Source: Kiritimatiellia bacterium
GTDB lineage: Bacteria > Verrucomicrobiota > Kiritimatiellia > RFP12 > UBA1067
Assembly (NCBI GenBank): GCA_017936245.1
Contig: JAGBFY010000273.1
Span: forward strand, 1-5,449
Direction: 5' to 3'
Length of the DNA: 5,449 nucleotides
Shown here: positions 1 to 5,449 of the stretch, piece after piece
Layout: each line of letters starts with the position of its first letter
Position numbering within the stretch: position 1 is the stretch's first letter
The notes under the pieces: generated by a model
The model's input: the letters and a program-made list of their open reading frames with translations, nothing else
What the model was told of the DNA's origin: nothing
Database searches by the model: none
Made by a program: the position numbers and the translations under genes

Positions 1-109
1 GCAACCCTTAAAAACAATGTTCTGTAGTATACAACAAGCCCCCGAAAATCGCAACAAAATCTAACGAGAGCAACATCGTTCCACTCTTCTCAGGATCCCT
101 AATAGCGCC
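1..109. other. Intergenic region downstream of the metallophosphoesterase gene
   Basis: This stretch is more AT-rich than the genes and has no supportable coding frame. It holds the leftward promoter-like sequence and one small inverted repeat, AACGA (63-67) and TCGTT (76-80), with an eight-base loop followed on the minus strand by AGATTTTGTT. That is a poor intrinsic terminator, with a five-pair stem and an interrupted T-run, so where the operon transcript ends is not clear. Confidence 0.5.
26..54 (-). promoter_or_regulatory. Candidate sigma-70-type promoter facing the left edge
   Basis: On the minus strand TTGCGA (49-54) is followed after exactly 17 bases by TATACT (26-31). This matches the -35 consensus at four of six positions and the -10 at five of six. 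It lies 55 bases or more downstream of the metallophosphoesterase stop and points out of the window, so it would drive a gene beginning left of position 1. No transcript data support it, and AT-rich DNA gives such matches by chance. Confidence 0.35.
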
Positions 110-1783
110 TTATGTCCGGCGCTCGATCTTTACATGGTTGAACCGGATCCTACCCTTGTCTCCTTCACGCACAAGCAGACAATATCTGAACTTTGCAACA
201 GTCTTCCTGAACGTAATTACATACCGGGAGTTGCCGGAGACTCCTGTGGGCGTGAATATCCTGGCATTGGCGTTCCGGCTCGGCTTAGGATTTCGCAGCA
301 GGATTGTCCATGTGCGCCCGTTCCCCTGTTCCGTCTCCATGTCGACCGTAAACCGGAACTCTCCCGTTCCGCGCCAGCATTCCTCCGGAAACTCAAGCCT
401 GAAATTCCTGTTATCCATTTGATACCATCCATCCTTGGACTCGAGTCGCCTGCCTCCCTCCTTGCCTAGGAAATACGGACAATCTTTCATCGGATCGGAA
501 CTCTCAAACACCACGCCCCATCCGTATTCAGACTTGGGCGGCGTAGTGAACTCCGCCTCAATCGGCCGCCCTTCACCGCCGAAACAGTTGCACGGAGTTA
601 CGCGCAGGCGATACCTCTCACCCGGCTCAAAATACGCCGACTCCAATTGGCGCACGACTGTAGAATTCCTTTCGGACACATCAAGATGGAATTGCCCGAA
701 CAGATCAATCCTCGCCGCCTTTCCCTTCTGCGCCCAGACGTCAACGCGGTAGATGTACGTACCGCTGTCGCCGCCTGCCGCAGGAAACTTGAGCTTAAGC
801 GCGGAAAAAGGAGTCTCCGCCTCCAGTTCAAGCTTTGCGTCCGGCGGAAACTGGGGCTTTGGTTCGTTCTTAACGGCACGGTCCCTGCGATAGGGTGCGG
901 TAGCGGGATCGAACGGGAATGGAATCGTCCACGGAGCGTGCGCACGATACTCTCTGCCGGTACGCACATTGAACCTCCTGAACACCAGACGGTCGCTGAA
1001 AGCCTCCAACACCACTGCGCCGAAACTTGGAGCGCCTTCCGGCGGTCTTCCGACGGCGCGTCCCGCCCATCCCGCAAGGCATCCCATGCCGACCACACTG
1101 AACGCCCCCTGCCAGATGTTCTGTTCGCTGCGCAGCGAGCTGTGCGCGTGTCCACACACCACAACCAGTCTTGGGAACTTTGAATACAATGCCAACCTGT
1201 TCTCGTCGCCCCACCTCATCGAATTGTCCGTCGTGTTGTACGGCGGCACATGATCAAAAAGGATAATAGGCTTACCGTCGTATCTGGGATCGGCGCAGAC
1301 ATCCCGGATCATCTTCTCGGCCCGGGCGAAATCCAGAAACTGCGGAAACACCAGAAGCGGGAAACCCTTCATGTCTATCAGGTCGTAGAACCCGTGCGTT
1401 CCGCCGAGAAGACGCTTCACATCGGCAAACACCTTTTCCCATGGTTCGTCCTTGCGTCCGCACCAGTCATGGTTTGCGTACACCCAAATCTTCTTCGGAG
1501 GCTTCACCGGGAATGCGCCATCGGTAATCTCCTTAAGGATAGGATAAGCTTCTGGATAGTAGAGGTCGGCGATATCTCCGCAGTTGACGACAATATCCAC
1601 CCCCTTTCTCGCAAACAGATCACACGCCATCCTCACGCGATCACAGCTTTCGCGAGTACGCTTCACGTGCGTATCCGTAACAATGCCTGCAGTCCAAAGC
1701 GGCTTTTCCGCCCCACGCGCTCTCAATGCCACAAACGCCCCTGACGATGCCAGAAACGCCCTTCTGCCGATCTTCATACGCAC
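110..1783 (-). CDS. Tat-exported calcineurin-like metallophosphoesterase with C-terminal beta-sandwich domains
   Basis: The product is 557 residues from a GTG start, or 555 from the ATG at 1775-1777. The N-terminus has a twin-arginine signal (GRRAFLASSGAFVAL, then Ala-Arg-Gly-Ala). Residues about 31-270 form a metallophosphoesterase domain with all the usual metal ligands: Asp37-x-His39, Gly-Asp70, Asn103-His104-Asp, His178, and Gly-His212-Ala-His214. Family members hydrolyse phosphomonoesters or phosphodiesters with two metal ions; the substrate here is unknown. Residues about 315-415 look like a fibronectin type III fold ending in EFTTPP. Residues about 420-557 form another beta-sandwich ending in RIRFNHVKIER, similar to the closing strand of CBM4/9-like modules. 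These additions make it much longer than the roughly 250-300 residues of a simple enzyme, and suggest glycan or surface binding. It is the last gene of the cluster, 39 bases after the glycosidase-like gene. Export by Tat suggests that it folds, perhaps with metal, before export. Confidence 0.9.
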   Translation of the reverse strand: MRMKIGRRAFLASSGAFVALRARGAEKPLWTAGIVTDTHVKRTRESCDRVRMACDLFARKGVDIVVNCGDIADLYYPEAYPILKEITDGAFPVKPPKKIWVYANHDWCGRKDEPWEKVFADVKRLLGGTHGFYDLIDMKGFPLLVFPQFLDFARAEKMIRDVCADPRYDGKPIILFDHVPPYNTTDNSMRWGDENRLALYSKFPRLVVVCGHAHSSLRSEQNIWQGAFSVVGMGCLAGWAGRAVGRPPEGAPSFGAVVLEAFSDRLVFRRFNVRTGREYRAHAPWTIPFPFDPATAPYRRDRAVKNEPKPQFPPDAKLELEAETPFSALKLKFPAAGGDSGTYIYRVDVWAQKGKAARIDLFGQFHLDVSERNSTVVRQLESAYFEPGERYRLRVTPCNCFGGEGRPIEAEFTTPPKSEYGWGVVFESSDPMKDCPYFLGKEGGRRLESKDGWYQMDNRNFRLEFPEECWRGTGEFRFTVDMETEQGNGRTWTILLRNPKPSRNANARIFTPTGVSGNSRYVITFRKTVAKFRYCLLVREGDKGRIRFNHVKIERRT

Positions 1784-1789
1784 CAGCTT

Positions 1790-1793
1790 TCCT
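1790..1793 (-). promoter_or_regulatory. Ribosome binding site of the metallophosphoesterase gene
   Basis: The minus strand reads AAAGGAAAG here. The AGGA core is six bases from the GTG at 1781-1783 and twelve from the ATG at 1775-1777. Spacing therefore favours the GTG start, while codon preference favours the ATG. The two starts differ by only two residues and leave the signal peptide intact. Confidence 0.45.
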
Positions 1794-1822
1794 TTTCAGA
1801 TCAAAGCGCCAAATCAAAGTAT

Positions 1823-3757
1823 CTATCTGCCGAGCCGCAGCACACCATAGCCGATCGGCGCGAAGTCCACCTTCAGCACATTGCCGCCAGCAAGCTTCAA
1901 TCCGGCACCTGCTTCAACATTGGACTTTACAAAACATTCGGATAGTTTCAGCTTCGCCTTGACCGGCTTCGGTTCGGGATTGACCACCAGCACATAACTG
2001 TCGCTTCCAAGTCTCCAGGCCCTGGTGCGAAGAGGAGAAGGCACCCCATCAATACGCACTGGCGTCTCAGGCGAAACAATGGCGGGAGCAACCCTACGCA
2101 ATTCCTTCACTACATGACTGAGAATCGCAAAGTTTTCCTTGGCTGTCGAAGCGTTCTTTTCATTGAGAAAGTGCCCTGGACCGTAGAAGTTCACGCCTGT
2201 CGCACCAGCAACAACCCCTTGCCACACCATAGCCCCCAACTCCTCACGCGTAGGCATACGTGCATCAGGCATGCTTCTGCCCATACGGAACCATTTCCAG
2301 CTGAACGCCTGAGGCGTAAGCCACAAGGGCTTCACGGAAAGCGCTCCGGAACGCATGGATTCACTCCAGTCGAGCACAGTGCGGATCGGCCAACGTCCAA
2401 CAGGATACGGATCAATGTCGAGAATGTCAAAACCTTTCATGAATCCACGTACATATTCAGGATGGTCAAATGTGGAGCAAGTAGGACGGGTTGGATCCAT
2501 CTGCGCGAAGAATCTTTGCTGATCAGCCATCTTTTCGGCAAGAATCGGGCGGGGTTCATCATTCAGATACCAACCGATGATTGCCGGATGATCCTTGACC
2601 GGAATGACTCGCTCTCTCACATACTTTCGTTGGTCCTCGATCGTGAAAACCCCTTTCTTAACGCCGGCGCGCGAACCGGCATACACATTGTTCACGCCAG
2701 GAATCACACGCACGCCATTGGAAAGGCAGGCGTCCAGCCCTGCCAACGAAGGAACTCCGTAGCAGTGAAATGTGTTTATCGGAACATCCGCATCGGAAAA
2801 TATTTTCAGCCCTTCCTCGACTTTCTTTGCACTGTAGTAAACTCCTATTGGGAAAAAACGTTCTCCCTGAACACGCATCACACGATTCTCATCGATCCAT
2901 GCATGCCAATCCTTTGGCCGCGCCGCCAAACGTTCAAACTTAAGTTCCGCCCTGCCAAGTTCCTTGCCGGAGGCATTGAACAGGACAAAATCCACTGTCT
3001 GAACACCCATCGCAAACGCAGCAACGTCAAGGCAGACCTTTGCCGTAGAGCCATCCAGCGAATCTGCAGAAACTGAAATTCGTATTCCTTCCTTGGAAAC
3101 AAAAGAGAATACCGCCTTTGCCCCTTGCAACGTCTCAGGCGGAATCGTAAGCGCGGCAGCAAACATAACCTTCCCCGACCACGCGCAATCCCTGTATGCC
3201 GACGAATGAAGACTCTCCACCAGCGGTGGCACAAACTCCTCAACCTTGGCATTATCGAACCAGGCCTTGCCTTTCACACCGTGCCATACGGAAATCTGGA
3301 ATGCCGCATCCACTGTATTGCTCGGCACATCGTACAGAAGCTCCCACATCTCATACCACCCGTCGCTCGTACCGCGCATGCCATGCGAATAGCGTCCGCA
3401 CGTCTGCTTGCCGGCGGAGTCATATCCAATGAGACATATCTGTACACCATTATCCTTCTTGTCGTCAAGGTGCAGGTTTTCATGCCTCACCCGCACAGAA
3501 TACCTGTAGTTCTTGCCAGGAACAAGCCGCACCTTCTGTCTGGGAAAACGCGCTGCGCGACCTTCACTGAGATCGTAGAGCATTGCTGTGGATGCGCCCT
3601 CACCTTCCCCCGGAGCCAACCTCCACACTGAATTATCATACTTTCCCCAGCCAGAGGCTCCATTCTCAAATCCGGGATTCACCAGCAGATTATCGCCAAA
3701 CGCAAAAAGCGTCCCGAAAAAAGCAAATGCCGCCGTACATATTTTTCTGTACGCCAT
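1823..3757 (-). CDS. Secreted glycoside hydrolase-like protein: CBM4/9-like domain, clan GH-A-type TIM barrel, C-terminal beta domain
   Basis: The product is 644 residues. Residues 1-21 form a signal peptide (MAYRKICTAAFAFFGTLFAFG, cleavage probably after Ala-Phe-Gly). Residues 23-176 look like a CBM4/9-type jelly roll: they open with NLLVNPGFENG and close with AWFDNAKVEEF, the usual edge motifs of that fold. Residues about 177-280 form a beta-rich linker domain. Residues about 290-560 read as a TIM barrel: FFPIGVYYS (strand 1), VRVIPGVNN (3), IIGWYLNDEP at 393-402 (4), DILDIDPYP (6), KPLWLTPQAF (7), GVNFYGPG (8). Glu401 in Asn-Asp-Glu-Pro sits where clan GH-A enzymes keep the acid/base. At the end of strand 7, where the nucleophile Glu is expected, Gln483 is seen. 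Residues about 565-644 form a C-terminal beta domain. The family cannot be named; a glycosidase role is inferred. ORFs from the ATGs at 3803-3805 or 3779-3781 are possible, but the chosen start has the best ribosome site and signal peptide. Confidence 0.88.
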   Translation of the reverse strand: MAYRKICTAAFAFFGTLFAFGDNLLVNPGFENGASGWGKYDNSVWRLAPGEGEGASTAMLYDLSEGRAARFPRQKVRLVPGKNYRYSVRVRHENLHLDDKKDNGVQICLIGYDSAGKQTCGRYSHGMRGTSDGWYEMWELLYDVPSNTVDAAFQISVWHGVKGKAWFDNAKVEEFVPPLVESLHSSAYRDCAWSGKVMFAAALTIPPETLQGAKAVFSFVSKEGIRISVSADSLDGSTAKVCLDVAAFAMGVQTVDFVLFNASGKELGRAELKFERLAARPKDWHAWIDENRVMRVQGERFFPIGVYYSAKKVEEGLKIFSDADVPINTFHCYGVPSLAGLDACLSNGVRVIPGVNNVYAGSRAGVKKGVFTIEDQRKYVRERVIPVKDHPAIIGWYLNDEPRPILAEKMADQQRFFAQMDPTRPTCSTFDHPEYVRGFMKGFDILDIDPYPVGRWPIRTVLDWSESMRSGALSVKPLWLTPQAFSWKWFRMGRSMPDARMPTREELGAMVWQGVVAGATGVNFYGPGHFLNEKNASTAKENFAILSHVVKELRRVAPAIVSPETPVRIDGVPSPLRTRAWRLGSDSYVLVVNPEPKPVKAKLKLSECFVKSNVEAGAGLKLAGGNVLKVDFAPIGYGVLRLGR

Positions 3758-3759
3758 AT

Positions 3760-3768
3760 CTCCTCCCC
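3760..3768 (-). promoter_or_regulatory. Ribosome binding site of the glycoside hydrolase-like gene
   Basis: The minus strand reads GGGGAGGAG just before the ATG at 3755-3757; the GGAGG core is four bases from the start. This is the strongest Shine-Dalgarno match in the window. It fixes the start 16 codons inside the longest open frame, which would otherwise overlap the end of the esterase gene. Confidence 0.65.
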
Positions 3769-3792
3769 ATATGCTCTTCATTCTCATATCCT

Positions 3793-4563
3793 TCATTTCA
3801 ACCATTCTGCAAGAGACGGGAGCTTAGCCTTGACCTCCTCCATGAAGAATCCGCAATAGCGTTCAGCGCCGGCCTTGGTCGTATGGGTGTTGTCCTTGCC
3901 GTCAACAGACATCCAATAATCCTTTGCCGCCTTCGCCTTGCCAAGCGACTTTACTTCCGCAAGTGTCCGTGCATAGAGGTCTATCACCGGAACGTTCAGC
4001 TCTGCACCAACTTGCTTCATCGCATTGACGTACGGCGCAAGACCGCGGTAATCATTGTAGGATCCATCCTTCTTGAACGTGCACGTAGCTACAGAAGTCA
4101 CAAATACAGGTTTCGCTCCCTTCGCACGTACCTGTTCTGCGAACTTGGCGAGATTCTTGCGGTATCCGTCAAGCGTCACACTCCTGTCCGGACGATGGTT
4201 GCAGTCGTTGTGTCCGAAGGAGATGATAACATGGTCTCCAGACCGCATTGCTGACAACGCCTTATCCCAGAACCCTTTTTCCTGAAAGGTACGCGTCGAA
4301 GCTCCTCCGCGAGCAGTATTGACGATCTCAATTCCGTCCTTGAGATGGGAGCGGAGCGATTCTCCCCAGCTTCCTCGCCCGATCTTCTTGACCATGCGAT
4401 AATCAAGGAGAGAATCCCCGACAAGAACTATCTGTTTCTTGATTTCGACGGCACACGAAGAATCCTTCCCTGAACAGCATTTTTCTGCCGCAATGGCAGC
4501 GTTTTGACCAAATGCGGCTACAGCGAAGACCAACATTCCGGCAACGGCATTTCTCAACTTCAT
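3793..4563 (-). CDS. Secreted SGNH/GDSL esterase, rhamnogalacturonan acetylesterase-like (CE12 type)
   Basis: The product is 256 residues. Residues 1 to about 26 form a Sec signal peptide (MKLRNAVAGMLVFAVAAFG, then an Ala-rich cleavage region). The mature part shows the SGNH blocks in order: block I GDS with nucleophile Ser51; block II RGGAS with Gly at about 86; block III GHND at 117-120 (oxyanion Asn119); and block V DNTH with Asp224 and His227. Length, block spacing and the DxTHxxxxGA ending fit the rhamnogalacturonan acetylesterase group, whose characterised members remove acetyl groups from pectic rhamnogalacturonan. Exact substrate is an inference; other acetylated glycans are possible. 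The ATG at 4561-4563 is preferred over an in-frame GTG at 4588-4590, because AAGGAAAGGA lies nine bases before it and the signal peptide then starts cleanly. Cys29, Cys30 and Cys37 lie just after the signal peptide, but there is no proper lipobox. The gene probably shares a transcript with its neighbours. Confidence 0.9.
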   Translation of the reverse strand: MKLRNAVAGMLVFAVAAFGQNAAIAAEKCCSGKDSSCAVEIKKQIVLVGDSLLDYRMVKKIGRGSWGESLRSHLKDGIEIVNTARGGASTRTFQEKGFWDKALSAMRSGDHVIISFGHNDCNHRPDRSVTLDGYRKNLAKFAEQVRAKGAKPVFVTSVATCTFKKDGSYNDYRGLAPYVNAMKQVGAELNVPVIDLYARTLAEVKSLGKAKAAKDYWMSVDGKDNTHTTKAGAERYCGFFMEEVKAKLPSLAEWLK

Positions 4564-4572
4564 TTTCTTTTT

Positions 4573-4582
4573 TCCTTTCCTT
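4573..4582 (-). promoter_or_regulatory. Ribosome binding site of the SGNH esterase gene
   Basis: The minus strand reads AAGGAAAGGA, nine bases before the ATG at 4561-4563. It favours this ATG over the in-frame GTG at 4588-4590, which would place the purine tract inside the coding sequence. Confidence 0.6.
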
Positions 4583-4626
4583 GATTCCACGGCCTACCTT
4601 ATGGCCATGTTTTGTTTAACGGTCTC

Positions 4627-5449
4627 CTACTTGAAACGGATCAGTCCGCGAGAAGCGGGATCGATGATCCCTCTTGGATTTTCGAAATTCGGATTCCAGA
4701 GCAGAAACACACGGAAAGAATTCTTCGCCGCGCCATCCGCGATCCGTCCGACGTTCAGTCCCCACACGGTTCCCTTCTTCGGAATGGCCTCTCCAAGCGT
4801 GGAATATGGAATCTTGACCATCGACCGCCACAGGCCGTCCTTAAATTCGCTTTTGACCGTCCATTCACCGTTCCAGACAGGATCTGTTTTTCCATATTTG
4901 GGATCAAGCGGATCGGTTATGTGTCCTTGGCGGCCATCCCATCGCGATTCGGGTTTCACGTTCCACATGAACTGGAAATACGAGGTCGTGGAATCCTTGG
5001 GGCTGACGGTAAGCACAAAACACTCCTCTCCGCCGCAAGGACCATCCCTATCAGTACCTGCGATACGGGAAAATTTGCCCATGCCGCCTTCTGCCGCAAT
5101 GTACAACCCTTCCCTGCCTGCAAGGATCTTGAATCGCGACGAGACAAGAGGCCGCTCGGACATTATTCCGTTCAGAACGTTCCACCCACACTTCGCCCAC
5201 ACGCCTTTTTCGAAGTCGACAAACTCAGGCTCCGCTTCGACCATGTCCACATCAATTGACAAGCGGTCCTTCCCCGGAAGCATCCCCTTTTCCTTCATCA
5301 TCTTAACATCCCAGCGCAAGGGCGAGCCTATGCCGGCCCTCAGGCGTCCGTTGCTCATCACTATCCTACGTTGATTGTTTCCGAAAGGCCTGATCTCAGG
5401 CCATCCCGGAAACGGTACCGGAATCCCTGCGGGATCGGGATTTCCACCA
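4627..5449 (-). CDS. CBM9/DOMON-like carbohydrate-binding protein, 5' end outside the window
   Basis: The frame stays open from the TAG stop at 4627-4629 to the right edge, so only the C-terminal 273 residues are visible. There is a possible internal start, ATG at 5356-5358 with AGGA five bases before it. It is unlikely to be the true start, because that product would lack a signal peptide and the codons upstream still read as ordinary protein (DPAGIPVPFPGWPEIRPFG). Visible residues about 74-273 resemble a family 9-type carbohydrate-binding (DOMON-like) beta-sandwich. The signs are a GLYIAAEG strand at 114-121, a VWGLNVGRI strand at 228-236, a late Trp-Asn-Pro, and a terminal RGLIRFK strand. 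Such domains often sit at the C-terminus of large secreted enzymes or surface proteins in saccharolytic bacteria. No catalytic motif is visible, so the activity of the missing part is unknown. It is the first gene of the visible cluster; the next gene starts 63 bases downstream. Confidence 0.85.
   Translation of the reverse strand, partial: GGNPDPAGIPVPFPGWPEIRPFGNNQRRIVMSNGRLRAGIGSPLRWDVKMMKEKGMLPGKDRLSIDVDMVEAEPEFVDFEKGVWAKCGWNVLNGIMSERPLVSSRFKILAGREGLYIAAEGGMGKFSRIAGTDRDGPCGGEECFVLTVSPKDSTTSYFQFMWNVKPESRWDGRQGHITDPLDPKYGKTDPVWNGEWTVKSEFKDGLWRSMVKIPYSTLGEAIPKKGTVWGLNVGRIADGAAKNSFRVFLLWNPNFENPRGIIDPASRGLIRFK

Noticed and set aside
63..80. AACGA/TCGTT inverted repeat as an intrinsic terminator
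   Set aside because: The stem is only five pairs with an eight-base loop, and no clean T-run follows, so it cannot be called a terminator.
598..1164. Second minus-strand frame of 188 residues inside the phosphoesterase gene
   Set aside because: It is out of frame with a gene carrying an intact domain, and its translation is Arg/Ser/Trp-rich nonsense-like sequence. There is no sign of a frameshift in the main gene.
1800..1819. ATCAAAG direct repeat between the phosphoesterase and GH-like genes
   Set aside because: Two seven-base copies in an AT-rich gap are not enough to propose an operator.
2114..3076. Plus-strand open frame of 320 residues
   Set aside because: It lies wholly opposite the glycoside hydrolase-like gene. 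Its translation has no recognisable domain and is rich in His, Arg and Cys, as expected of an antisense shadow.
3583..4254. Plus-strand open frame of 223 residues spanning the esterase/GH-like junction
   Set aside because: It crosses two well-supported minus-strand genes, and its translation shows no known motif.
4591..4608. GGCC and ATGGCCAT palindromes in the gap before the esterase gene
   Set aside because: They are short, give only a four-pair hairpin, and are not repeated at the other gaps; likely chance.
4601..5374. Plus-strand open frames opposite the CBM9-like gene (257 and 215 residues)
   Set aside because: The minus-strand frame shows clear CBM9-like motifs; these plus-strand translations are Ser/Pro/Arg-rich and without domain signals.
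1..5449. CRISPR arrays, tRNA or rRNA genes, insertion sequences
   Set aside because: I saw no regularly spaced repeats, no cloverleaf-like or rRNA-like sequence, and no transposase motifs or terminal inverted repeats.

Overview
The window carries four protein genes, all on the minus strand and closely packed (gaps of about 63, 35 and 39 bases). They look like one transcription unit read from the right edge to the left. All appear to be exported or parts of exported proteins, and their domains point to degradation of a complex polysaccharide. The style is many secreted CBM-bearing glycosidase-like enzymes with no SusC/SusD pair in view, moderate GC, purine-rich Shine-Dalgarno sites, and both Sec-type and Tat-type signal peptides. 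This suggests a member of the PVC group (Lentisphaerota, Kiritimatiellota or Verrucomicrobiota), perhaps from a gut or another polysaccharide-rich habitat. That placement is inferred from protein character only, with no marker gene to confirm it.

Layout, in transcription order. (1) 4627-5449: the C-terminal 273 residues of a protein whose 5' end lies beyond the right edge, ending in a CBM9/DOMON-like carbohydrate-binding domain. (2) 3793-4563: a secreted SGNH/GDSL esterase resembling rhamnogalacturonan acetylesterases (CE12), with its catalytic Ser, Asp and His visible. (3) 1823-3757: a secreted 644-residue protein with an N-terminal CBM4/9-like jelly roll, a middle beta domain, a TIM barrel of the clan GH-A type with an Asn-Asp-Glu-Pro acid/base motif, and a C-terminal beta domain. 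The usual second catalytic Glu is not seen at the expected place. (4) 110-1783: a Tat-signal calcineurin-like metallophosphoesterase with a complete set of metal ligands, followed by a fibronectin-III-like segment and a C-terminal beta-sandwich. The leftmost 109 bases are non-coding. They hold a promoter-like sequence facing left, which suggests that a new transcription unit starts just beyond the left edge.

Together the genes read as a small saccharolytic operon: a sugar-binding protein, a side-chain deacetylase, a putative glycosidase, and a phosphoesterase that may remove phosphate or phosphodiester groups or act on some other ester. The substrate cannot be named from sequence. The acetylesterase family hints at pectin-like or other acetylated glycans. 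The most unusual points are the altered active site of the glycosidase-like protein and the metallophosphoesterase with added adhesion-type modules in a polysaccharide operon.
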